Source: DASTFY01 sp963829955
Lineage (GTDB): Bacteria; Actinomycetota; Acidimicrobiia; Acidimicrobiales; Ilumatobacteraceae
Assembly (NCBI GenBank): GCA_963829955.1
Contig: CAWHKS010000003.1
Span: 1-64,000, forward strand
Direction of reading: 5' to 3'
DNA: 64,000 nucleotides
Shown: positions 15,805 to 23,234 of the stretch, piece after piece
How positions within the stretch are numbered: position 1 is the stretch's first letter
How the letters are laid out: each line of letters starts with the position of its first letter
Notes under the pieces: model-generated
What the model was told of the DNA's origin: nothing
Seen by the model: only the letters and a program-made list of their open reading frames with translations
Databases searched by the model: none
Translations under genes and position numbers: made by a program

Positions 15805-16806
15805 ATGCGGGCCTGGGTCGTCGACCACGGCGGGCCCGAGGGTGGCTGGCTCCGCCTGGTCGAGCGGGCGGCACCGGTGCCGGGGCCCGGGGAGGTGCTG
15901 CTCGCCGTCCGGGCGTGCGGGGTGTGCCGGACCGACCTCCACCTGCGCGACGGTGAACTGCCGGCGAAGCGCCCAGGGGTGGTTCCCGGGCACCAGATCG
16001 TGGGCGAGGTCGTCGATGCCGGCCCCGGCACGGAGCGGTTCGGGCCAGGCGAGCGGGTAGGTGTCGCCTGGTTGCGATCGACCTGCGGAAGGTGCCGTTT
16101 CTGCCTCCGCGACGAGGAGAACCTGTGCGAGGACCCGCGCTTCACCGGCTGGGACGCCGACGGTGGCTTTGCCGAACTCGCCGTGGCGCCCGAGGCGTAC
16201 GCGTATCCGTTGCCCGACGGGTTCGGCGACCTGCACGCGGCGCCACTGCTGTGCGCGGGCATCATCGGCTATCGGGCGCTGGTCCGGGCCCGCGTCCCAC
16301 CGGGCGGTGCGCTCGGGCTGTGGGGGTTCGGCGCGTCGGCCCATCTCACGCTGCAGGTGGCGAGGCACCTCGGCGCCCGCGTCCACGTCTTCACCCGCGC
16401 CCCCGCCGCCCAGGAATTGGCCCGGCGGCTCGGAGCGGTCAGCACGCAGGGCGTCACCGACCCCAGTCCGGAGCCGCTGGACTCGGCCATCCTCTTCGCG
16501 CCCGCCGGTGAGCTCGTCCCGCTGGCCCTGGCCGCGCTCGATCGGGGGGGAACCCTGGCTGTGGCCGGCGTCCACCTCACGGACGTCCCGTCCCTCGACT
16601 ACCAGGCCCACCTGTTCGAGGAACGCACGCTGACCAGCGTCACCGCCAACACCCGCGCCGACGGCCGGGACCTGCTGGCGCTCGCCTCGGCCATCCCGCT
16701 GGCGCCTGAGGTCACCTCCTACCCGTTCGACGCGGTGGACCGGGCGCTGGCCGACCTGTCCGCCGACCGCGTCGTAGGCACGGCGGTGATCGAAGTCAGT
16801 CCATGA
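15805..16806 (+). CDS. Zinc-dependent alcohol dehydrogenase (AdhP/ADH-A-like)
   Basis: A 333-aa MDR-family enzyme from ATG 15805. Catalytic-zinc ligands are visible as VCRTDLHLRDGE (Cys, Asp) and PGHQIVGEV (His-Glu), and structural zinc cysteines as CGRCRFCLRDEENLC. The Rossmann motif is LGLWGFGASAHLTLQVARHLG (GFGASA). It resembles the actinobacterial zinc-binding alcohol dehydrogenase family with relaxed substrate use. It is divergent from the FAD oxidase; the two could oxidise an alcohol/hydroxyacid series together, but that is inference. Confidence 0.88.
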   Translation: MRAWVVDHGGPEGGWLRLVERAAPVPGPGEVLLAVRACGVCRTDLHLRDGELPAKRPGVVPGHQIVGEVVDAGPGTERFGPGERVGVAWLRSTCGRCRFCLRDEENLCEDPRFTGWDADGGFAELAVAPEAYAYPLPDGFGDLHAAPLLCAGIIGYRALVRARVPPGGALGLWGFGASAHLTLQVARHLGARVHVFTRAPAAQELARRLGAVSTQGVTDPSPEPLDSAILFAPAGELVPLALAALDRGGTLAVAGVHLTDVPSLDYQAHLFEERTLTSVTANTRADGRDLLALASAIPLAPEVTSYPFDAVDRALADLSADRVVGTAVIEVSP

Positions 16807-16819
16807 GTCCGAGCATGGG

Positions 16820-17593
16820 TCAGAGCGTGAGCCGGGCCCGCTCCACGGCCAGGAGCGTCAGCACCTCCGCGGCCGCCCGCGGCGACGCGACCTGGAAGCT
16901 GGCGCCGGTGGGCGTCGGGCCGATGCTGATGGCCAGGTCGGCGGGGCCGAGCACGGCGAACGCATCGTCGTCGGTGACGTCGTCGCCCAGGTAGACGACG
17001 GCGTCGGCTTCCACCGTGCGCCTCATGGCGGCGATGGCCCCACCCTTGGCCGGCTCCCGCACCAGGGCCTCGATGACACCATGGCCCAGCATGACGTGGT
17101 ACTCGCCCCGGTCGATGACCTCGAGGGTGGCGGCGTGGGCGTCGACGGCCTCGTCGGCCGGGACACGGCGGAGGTGGACCACCGCGCTGAACGGTTTGCG
17201 CTCCACCCACGCCCCGGGAACGTCCTCGGTCACGTCGTCCAGCGCTCTCACCAGGAGGTCCAGCCGGGCCGTCTCCTCAGGGGTCGGGGCCGCGTCCTCC
17301 CACTCCACGCCGTGGCCCCCGATGAGGGTGGCGTGCTCGGCCAGGTGCCCGACTCCCGCCCTCAGGCTGGCCAGGCTGCGGCCCGAAACCAGGGCCACCA
17401 CGGTCCGGGGCAGGGCGGCGAGCGTGATCAAGGCGGTCTCCGCGGCCGGCAGAGCACGGGCCCGCGCCGGGTCGTCGACCAGGGGCGCGAGGGTGCCGTC
17501 GAAGTCGCTGGCGACGAGCAGCCGGTCCTGAGCGGCCACTCGCGCCACTGCTGAAGCGAGGCCCAGCTCCACCACCGGGCTCTGCGCATCCAT
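16820..17593 (-). CDS. otsB: Trehalose-6-phosphate phosphatase
   Basis: A 257-aa HAD-superfamily enzyme. Motif I is VASDFDGTLAPLVDDP with the nucleophile Asp. Motif II is VALVSGRSLASLR, and the C-terminal VVYLGDDVTDDDAF is the trehalose-phosphatase version of motif IV. The cap domain includes GGHGVEWED. It removes phosphate from trehalose-6-phosphate in the OtsAB pathway. No otsA is seen in this window. It ends 14 bases after the alcohol dehydrogenase and is divergent from the kdp locus. Confidence 0.88.
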   Translation of the reverse strand: MDAQSPVVELGLASAVARVAAQDRLLVASDFDGTLAPLVDDPARARALPAAETALITLAALPRTVVALVSGRSLASLRAGVGHLAEHATLIGGHGVEWEDAAPTPEETARLDLLVRALDDVTEDVPGAWVERKPFSAVVHLRRVPADEAVDAHAATLEVIDRGEYHVMLGHGVIEALVREPAKGGAIAAMRRTVEADAVVYLGDDVTDDDAFAVLGPADLAISIGPTPTGASFQVASPRAAAEVLTLLAVERARLTL

Positions 17594-17655
17594 GACCTTC
17601 TTCCTACCCGGCAGGCGGGCGATCGCAACCCGGCCCGGTCGCCTCGCGAGGGCCG

Positions 17656-17694
17656 CGTCAAGGTCTGTTCGCCCCGCGTCAAGAACCCGTCAAG
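17656..17694 (+). promoter_or_regulatory. Three CGTCAAG direct repeats (candidate KdpE operator)
   Basis: CGTCAAG occurs at 17656-17662, 17677-17683 and 17688-17694, spaced 21 and 11 bases apart, i.e. about two turns and one turn of the helix. OmpR-family regulators bind direct repeats of about 11-bp period. The cluster lies just before the DUF4118 gene that heads the kdp gene set, and KdpE is encoded downstream. Assignment to KdpE is inference from position and geometry. Confidence 0.6.
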
Positions 17695-17734
17695 GTCGAT
17701 GTCATCCCCTCTCACCTGGGCGTACACCGGAGGC

Positions 17735-18499
17735 ATGACAACTCCTCAGAGCACCAAGGCCGATCGCGAGAGCATCGTCTGGGCCTGCGTGGCCGGCATC
17801 GCGATCATCGCCGTCGCCGGACTGCTGGTGGCAGTGAGGGACACCATCGGCAACACCAACGTGGCGCTGATCCTGGTGGTGTTCGTGGTCGCCGCCGCGG
17901 TCGTCGGTGGCCGCCTGGCGGGCGTGACGGCCGCCGTGATCGCCGCCGTCGGCTTCAACTTCTTCCACACCGAGCCCTACCTAACGCTGCGAGTGAAGGA
18001 GGGCGAGGACATCGTCACGGTTGTCCTCCTCATCGTGGTCGGACTCGCCGTGGGCGAGCTGGCGCTGCTCAGCCAGCGCCGCCGCACCGAGGTGGTCCTC
18101 CAGGCCGAGGGCGCCCACCGGATCGAACGGGCACTGGCCGTGCTGGCCGGAGAGACCGGCGTGGAGAAGACGTGGGCAGTGGTGCAGACGGGGCTGGCGG
18201 ACGAGCTCGGTGCGGCGGATTCGCACTTCGTGCCCGAGGCGGCCTCCGCCGACACACCGCTCCTGACCCGCAGCGGGCGGGTGGTGCCGACGCTGTCGTC
18301 CTGGACCGGGCGGGCGTTCGAGCTCCCTGCTGCGCTCGCCATCCCGGTGGTCGCGGGGCGGGGCGTGCTCGGCCACATCGCGGTTGAACCGACGCCGGGC
18401 CGGGGCGTGACCCTGGACGAGCGCCGCGTCGCCGTCGCACTGGCCGACGTGCTGGCCGTCGCGCTCGAGCGGTCCGGCCGCGTCGGCGCCCTCAGCTGA
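17735..18499 (+). CDS. DUF4118 (KdpD-like sensor domain) membrane protein
   Basis: A 254-aa protein from ATG 17735 behind CCGGAGG. The first 100 residues hold four TM helices typical of DUF4118, the membrane domain of KdpD (FNFFHTEPYLTLRVKEGEDIVTVVLLIVVGLAVGELALL). The C-terminal part is a GAF-like module (AIPVVAGRGVLGHIAVEP). There is no histidine-kinase core, so this is a stand-alone sensor module beside a full-length KdpD. It leads the gene set and is 21 bases from the next gene. A role in sensing or modulating KdpD is inferred. Confidence 0.72.
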   Translation: MTTPQSTKADRESIVWACVAGIAIIAVAGLLVAVRDTIGNTNVALILVVFVVAAAVVGGRLAGVTAAVIAAVGFNFFHTEPYLTLRVKEGEDIVTVVLLIVVGLAVGELALLSQRRRTEVVLQAEGAHRIERALAVLAGETGVEKTWAVVQTGLADELGAADSHFVPEAASADTPLLTRSGRVVPTLSSWTGRAFELPAALAIPVVAGRGVLGHIAVEPTPGRGVTLDERRVAVALADVLAVALERSGRVGALS

Positions 18500-18520
18500 G
18501 CCCCGAGGGAGGGACAGGAC

Positions 18521-18691
18521 ATGCGGGATCTCCTCGTGCTGGCCGTGACCTTCGGGTTCTTCGCCCTGTGCATCGCCTATGTGGCGCTGTGCGACCGGAT
18601 CATCGGGCCCGACCCGGTGCTCCTCGCCGACGACCTCGACCGGGTGGCGGCACAGGCCGGCTCGCCCACCCCCGACGAGGTGACGGCGTGA
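18521..18691 (+). CDS. Small kdp-operon membrane peptide (56 aa)
   Basis: ATG 18521 follows GAGGGAGGGACAGG, a strong ribosome site. The product is one hydrophobic helix (LLVLAVTFGFFALCIAYVALC), then DRIIGPD and an acidic tail. Short ORFs of this shape (TM helix followed by CDRIxGPD) recur before kdpF in actinobacterial kdp operons. The stop overlaps the kdpF GTG (GTGA). Function unknown; perhaps a small Kdp subunit or regulator. Confidence 0.75.
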   Translation: MRDLLVLAVTFGFFALCIAYVALCDRIIGPDPVLLADDLDRVAAQAGSPTPDEVTA

Positions 18692-18789
18692 TCCTCGCCT
18701 CGCTGGCCGACAACCTGGTCGGGCTCGGTCTGGCCGTGGCCCTCGTCGTCTACCTCGTGGTGGTCCTCATCGCCCCGGAGCGGTTCTGA
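18688..18789 (+). CDS. kdpF: K(+)-transporting ATPase subunit F
   Basis: A 33-aa single-helix peptide starting at GTG 18688 within the previous stop. The sequence LGLAVALVVYLVVVLIAPERF ends in the conserved PERF of KdpF. KdpF stabilises the KdpFABC complex in the membrane. Its stop overlaps the kdpA start as TGATG, so the two are translationally coupled. Confidence 0.88.
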   Translation: MILASLADNLVGLGLAVALVVYLVVVLIAPERF

Positions 18790-20516
18790 TGAGCGCGGCG
18801 GGCTGGTTCCAGCTCCTCCTCCTGGTCGTCGCACTGACCGCGACGGTGCCGCTCCTCGGTCGCTACCTGGCGCTCGTCTACGGGCTCCGGAACGACGGGT
18901 CGGCCCCTGGTGACCGGATCTTCGGCCCGATCGAGCGGCTGATCTACCGCGTCCTGCGGGTCGACCCACGGCGCGAGCAGCGTTGGAACGTCTACGCCAT
19001 CTCATTGCTTGCCTTCAGCGTGGTGTCGTTCCTGGCCGTCTACGCCATCCAGCGCTCCCAGGGGTGGCTGCCCCTGAACCCGACCGGAGTGGAGGGCGTC
19101 GCGCCATACGGCGCGTTCAACGCCGCTGTCAGCTTCATGACCAACACGAACTGGCAGTGGTACTCGGGCGAGGTGGCGATGAGCCACCTCACGCAGATGC
19201 TCGGCTTCACGGTCCAGAGCTTCGTGAGCGCGGCGGCGGGCATGGCCGTCGTGGTGGCGCTCATCCGCGGGATCGCCCGGCGGCGCCGCAACACGCTCGG
19301 CAACTTCTGGGTCGATCTCGTCCGCACGACCGTTCGGGTGCTGCTCCCGCTGTCGTTCGTCGTGGCGTTGCTCCTCGTCAGCCAGGGCGTCGTCCAGAAC
19401 CTGCGCGGGGCCACCGAGGTCCGTCCTCTCGACCAGACGGCGCAGGAGGTCCAGTCCATCCCCGGCGGGCCGGCGGCGTCACAGGTCGCCATCAAGCAAC
19501 TCGGCACCAACGGCGGTGGCTTCTTCAACGCCAACTCGGCCCACCCGTTCGAGAACCCCAACGGCTGGACCAACCTCGTCGAGACCTACACCATCCTCGT
19601 GATCCCGCTGGCCCTGGTCGTCGCCTACGGCCACCTCGTCGGCAGTAGGCGGCAGGCCAGGGTGCTGCTGGCGGTCATGGTCGTCATCTGGCTGGCCATG
19701 GCCGTGCTCGCCACCTTCGCCGAGCAGGGAGGCAACCCGGAGCTGACCGCGCTCGGGGTTGACCAGTCGCAGTCGCTGACCCAGAGCGGCGGCAACCTCG
19801 AGGGCAAGGACATCCGTTTCGGGCCGGCGAGCTGCGGCCTGTGGGCGGCATCGACGACGGGTACCTCCAACGGCTCCGTCAACTGCATGCACGACAGCTT
19901 CACTCCGCTGGGCGGGCTCGTGCCGATGGCGCACATGATGCTGGGCGAGGTGTCGCCAGGTGGCGTCGGCGTCGGTCTCATGGGCATCCTCGTCTACGCG
20001 CTCCTCGCGGTGTTCATCGCCGGCCTCATGGTCGGAAGGACGCCCGAGTACCTCGGCAAGAAGATCCAGGCCGCGGAGATGAAGCTGGTGGTGCTGTACC
20101 TCATCGCCATGCCACTCGGCCTGCTGGCGTTCGCGGCGGCCTCCGTCCTGCTCGATTCGGCCAAGGCGTCGATCCTCAACCCGGGCGCCCACGGCCTGTC
20201 CGAGGTGCTCTACAACTACGCCTCGGCGGCCAACAACAACGGGTCAGCCTTCGGCGGCATGAGCACCGGGACTGACTGGTACACGCTCACACAGGGCGTC
20301 TCGATGCTGGTCGGCCGCTTCCTCCTGATCATCCCCGCGCTGGCCATCGCCGGTTCATTGGTGCGCAAGCAGCGGGTGCCGGTGACGGCGGGAACGTTCC
20401 CGACGGACTCGACGCTCTTTGCCGGGCTGCTGCTGGGCGTCGTGCTGATTGTGGCAGGCCTCACCTTCTTCCCCGCGCTCGCGCTCGGTCCCATCGTCGA
20501 GTACCTCTCGCTGTAG
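18789..20516 (+). CDS. kdpA: K(+)-transporting ATPase subunit A (K+ channel-like subunit)
   Basis: A 575-aa polytopic protein, full length for KdpA. The four selectivity-filter-like loops are present: AVSFMTNTNWQWYSGE, QLGTNGGGFFNANSAHPFENP, the third region SFTPLGGLVPMAHMMLGEVSPGG, and SAANNNGSAFGG. It binds and selects K+ in the periplasm-facing vestibule and passes it to KdpB. Eight bases separate it from kdpB. Confidence 0.97.
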   Translation: MSAAGWFQLLLLVVALTATVPLLGRYLALVYGLRNDGSAPGDRIFGPIERLIYRVLRVDPRREQRWNVYAISLLAFSVVSFLAVYAIQRSQGWLPLNPTGVEGVAPYGAFNAAVSFMTNTNWQWYSGEVAMSHLTQMLGFTVQSFVSAAAGMAVVVALIRGIARRRRNTLGNFWVDLVRTTVRVLLPLSFVVALLLVSQGVVQNLRGATEVRPLDQTAQEVQSIPGGPAASQVAIKQLGTNGGGFFNANSAHPFENPNGWTNLVETYTILVIPLALVVAYGHLVGSRRQARVLLAVMVVIWLAMAVLATFAEQGGNPELTALGVDQSQSLTQSGGNLEGKDIRFGPASCGLWAASTTGTSNGSVNCMHDSFTPLGGLVPMAHMMLGEVSPGGVGVGLMGILVYALLAVFIAGLMVGRTPEYLGKKIQAAEMKLVVLYLIAMPLGLLAFAAASVLLDSAKASILNPGAHGLSEVLYNYASAANNNGSAFGGMSTGTDWYTLTQGVSMLVGRFLLIIPALAIAGSLVRKQRVPVTAGTFPTDSTLFAGLLLGVVLIVAGLTFFPALALGPIVEYLSL

Positions 20517-20524
20517 GAGCCTCC

Positions 20525-22612
20525 GTGTCAGTCGTCATCGAGGAGCGTCCACCCAAGGTCCGGCAGCGGCCGTCCGCCAGCCGCTCGTTGTTCGATCCGC
20601 TCATCGTCCGCCCGGCGATCAAGGACTCGTTCCGCAAGCTCGCCCCCCGCACCATGGCCCGCAATCCGGTCATGTTCGTGGTGGAGGTGGGTTCGGTCCT
20701 CACCACCCTCCTCTTCCTGCGCGACCTCGGGAGCGCGACGGCGGCGGAGAACACGTTCTCCGGCCTCGTGTCCTTGTGGCTCTGGTTCACGGTGCTGTTC
20801 GCCAACTTCGCGGAGGCCATGGCCGAGGGACGCGGCAAGGCCCAGGCCGCCACCCTGCGCAGGACGCGGTCGGAGACGGTCGCCCATGTGCGCCGGGAGG
20901 AAGGCTCCACGGTCGTCATGGTCGAGACGCCCTCCTCGGCCCTCCAGCCCGGTGACCTGTGCGTCGTGCCGGCGGGAGAGGTGATCCCCGGGGACGGCGA
21001 CGTCGTGGAGGGGATCGCCACCGTCGACGAGTCGGCCATCACCGGCGAGTCGGCACCGGTCATCCGCGAGTCCGGCGGAGACCGATCGGCGGTCACCGGC
21101 GGGACCCGGGTGCTGTCCGACGAGATCGTGGTGCGGATCACCGCCCGCCCGGGCGAGAGCTTCCTGGACCGGATGATCGCGCTCGTCGAGGGCGCCGACC
21201 GCCAGAAGACACCGAACGAGATCGCGCTCTCCATCTTGCTGGCCGGCCTGACCATCGTCTTTCTGCTCGCCGTCGTCACGCTGCAGCCCTTCGCCGTCTA
21301 CTCCGGTGCCGAGCAGCCGATCGTGGTGCTGGTGGCCCTCCTGGTCTGCCTCATCCCGACGACCATCGGCGCGCTGCTGTCGGCCATCGGCATCGCCGGG
21401 ATGGACCGCCTCGTGCAGCGCAATGTGCTGGCCATGTCCGGCCGCGCCGTCGAGGCGGCCGGCGACGTGAGCACGCTGCTCCTCGACAAGACCGGCACCA
21501 TCACGTTCGGCTCGCGCCAGGCGGCCGAGCTCATCCCGGTCCACGGGGTGACGGAGCAGGAGCTGGCGGAGGCCGCGCTGGCCTCGAGCCTGGCCGACGA
21601 GACCCCTGAGGGTCGCTCCATCGTCGCCCTGACCTGTGAGCGCTACGGCCTGACTGAGTCCGTCGAGCCCGGCGCCGTCATGGTGCCGTTCACCGCGCAG
21701 ACCCGCATGAGCGGCATGGACTTCCCGTCCGGACGTTCCGTACGCAAGGGCGCGGCGGACTCCGTGCGCCGCATGGTGACCGACGCTGGTGGCGAGGTGC
21801 CGTTGGAGCTGCTGCCCATCGTCGAGCAGGTGTCCCGCGACGGCGCCACGCCGCTGGTGGTTGTCGACGGGCTGCGCATTCTCGGCGTGATCCGCCTCAA
21901 GGACACGGTCAAGCCGGGGATGCGCGAGCGGTTCGACCACCTGCGGGCCATGGGGATACGGACGGTGATGATCACCGGTGACAACCCGCTCACCGCCGCG
22001 GCCATCGCCTCGGAGGCCGGTGTGGACGACTTCCTGGCCGAAGCGACCCCCGAGGACAAGATGGCGCTCATCCGCCAGGAGCAGGCGGGCGGGAACCTGG
22101 TGGCGATGACGGGCGACGGCACGAACGACGCGCCGGCGCTCGCTCAGGCCGACGTGGGCGTGGCCATGAACACAGGCACGCAGGCGGCCAAAGAAGCGGG
22201 GAACATGGTCGACCTCGACTCCAACCCGACGAAGCTCATCGAGATCGTGGAGATCGGCAAGCAGCTCCTCATCACCCGCGGCGCGCTGACCACCTTCTCG
22301 ATCGCCAACGACGTGGCGAAGTACTTCGCCATCATCCCGGCGATGTTCGCGAGCGTCCTTCCTGCGCTCGATCGGATCAACGTCATGGGGCTGGCCTCGG
22401 CACGTTCCGCCATCCTCTCGGCCGTCATCTTCAACGCGATCATCATCGTCCTGCTGATCCCGCTGGCGCTGCGAGGCGTCAAGTTCCGGGCGGCGAGCGC
22501 ATCGGACGTGCTGCGGCGCAACGTGCTCATCTACGGAGTGGGCGGGATCATCGCCCCCTTCGTCGGAATCAAGCTGATCGACCTTCTCCTCACGGCCCTG
22601 GGGGTGAGCTGA
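20525..22612 (+). CDS. kdpB: K(+)-transporting P-type ATPase subunit B
   Basis: A 695-aa P-type ATPase. The phosphorylation motif LLDKTGTITFG has Asp321. The TGES actuator loop is ITGESAPVIRESGG, and the hinge motif is MTGDGTNDAPALAQADVGVAM. It hydrolyses ATP to drive K+ uptake in KdpFABC. Its GTG start at 20525 lies 8 bases after kdpA. The antisense strand shows a long open frame, a normal shadow of high-GC coding. It is followed by kdpC after 1 base. Confidence 0.97.
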   Translation: MSVVIEERPPKVRQRPSASRSLFDPLIVRPAIKDSFRKLAPRTMARNPVMFVVEVGSVLTTLLFLRDLGSATAAENTFSGLVSLWLWFTVLFANFAEAMAEGRGKAQAATLRRTRSETVAHVRREEGSTVVMVETPSSALQPGDLCVVPAGEVIPGDGDVVEGIATVDESAITGESAPVIRESGGDRSAVTGGTRVLSDEIVVRITARPGESFLDRMIALVEGADRQKTPNEIALSILLAGLTIVFLLAVVTLQPFAVYSGAEQPIVVLVALLVCLIPTTIGALLSAIGIAGMDRLVQRNVLAMSGRAVEAAGDVSTLLLDKTGTITFGSRQAAELIPVHGVTEQELAEAALASSLADETPEGRSIVALTCERYGLTESVEPGAVMVPFTAQTRMSGMDFPSGRSVRKGAADSVRRMVTDAGGEVPLELLPIVEQVSRDGATPLVVVDGLRILGVIRLKDTVKPGMRERFDHLRAMGIRTVMITGDNPLTAAAIASEAGVDDFLAEATPEDKMALIRQEQAGGNLVAMTGDGTNDAPALAQADVGVAMNTGTQAAKEAGNMVDLDSNPTKLIEIVEIGKQLLITRGALTTFSIANDVAKYFAIIPAMFASVLPALDRINVMGLASARSAILSAVIFNAIIIVLLIPLALRGVKFRAASASDVLRRNVLIYGVGGIIAPFVGIKLIDLLLTALGVS

Positions 22613-22613
22613 C

Positions 22614-23201
22614 ATGAAGTCGCTCGTGCGGCAACTGAGGCCGGCGGCGGCAGCCGTCGCGCTGTTCACCGTCCTCCTCGGGCTCGTCTATCCGCTGGTG
22701 ACCACCGGGATCTCCCAGGTGCTGTTCGACCACCGGGCGGACGGCTCGCTGATCGAGCGCGACGGCGCCGTCGTCGGGTCCGAGCTGATCGGGCAGGACG
22801 CGATCGCGCCCGGCTACTTCCACCCGCGGCCGTCCGCCGCCGGTGACGGCTACGACGGGATGGCCAGCAGCGGTTCCAACCTCGGTCCGACCAACCCCGA
22901 CCTCCTTGCCACCGTGGCCGAGCGGGTGGCCGCCTACCGGGCCGAGAACGGGCTTTCGGACCAGGTCGCCGTTCCTGTCGACGCCGTGACGGCCTCTGGC
23001 TCGGGGCTGGATCCGCACATCTCCATCGCCAACGCCCGGCTGCAGGCGCCGAGGGTGGCGCAGGCGCGTGGCGTGAGCGAGGAGACCGTGTTGGAGCTGA
23101 TCGACGGTCACACGACCTCGGCGCCGTTGTCGATCCTCGGCGACGCGGGCGTGAACGTGCTCCTGCTGAACCTGGCACTGGACCAGCTGCGAGCCGGGTG
23201 A
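22614..23201 (+). CDS. kdpC: K(+)-transporting ATPase subunit C
   Basis: A 195-aa KdpC with one N-terminal TM helix (AAVALFTVLLGLVYPLVTTG). The hallmark segments are GSELIGQ, FHPRPSAAGDGYDGMASSGSN (in part), TASGSGLDPHIS, and ARGVSEETVLELI. KdpC stabilises KdpA/KdpB and raises ATP affinity. It is 33 bases before kdpD. Confidence 0.95.
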   Translation: MKSLVRQLRPAAAAVALFTVLLGLVYPLVTTGISQVLFDHRADGSLIERDGAVVGSELIGQDAIAPGYFHPRPSAAGDGYDGMASSGSNLGPTNPDLLATVAERVAAYRAENGLSDQVAVPVDAVTASGSGLDPHISIANARLQAPRVAQARGVSEETVLELIDGHTTSAPLSILGDAGVNVLLLNLALDQLRAG

Positions 23202-23234
23202 CCGGTCCGGCCGCCGTTCGGGCACACTGACGCC

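Noticed and set aside
20528..22669. 713-aa antisense ORF opposite kdpB
   Set aside because: Low-complexity His/Arg/Gly-rich translation, an expected shadow of high-GC codon usage in kdpB.
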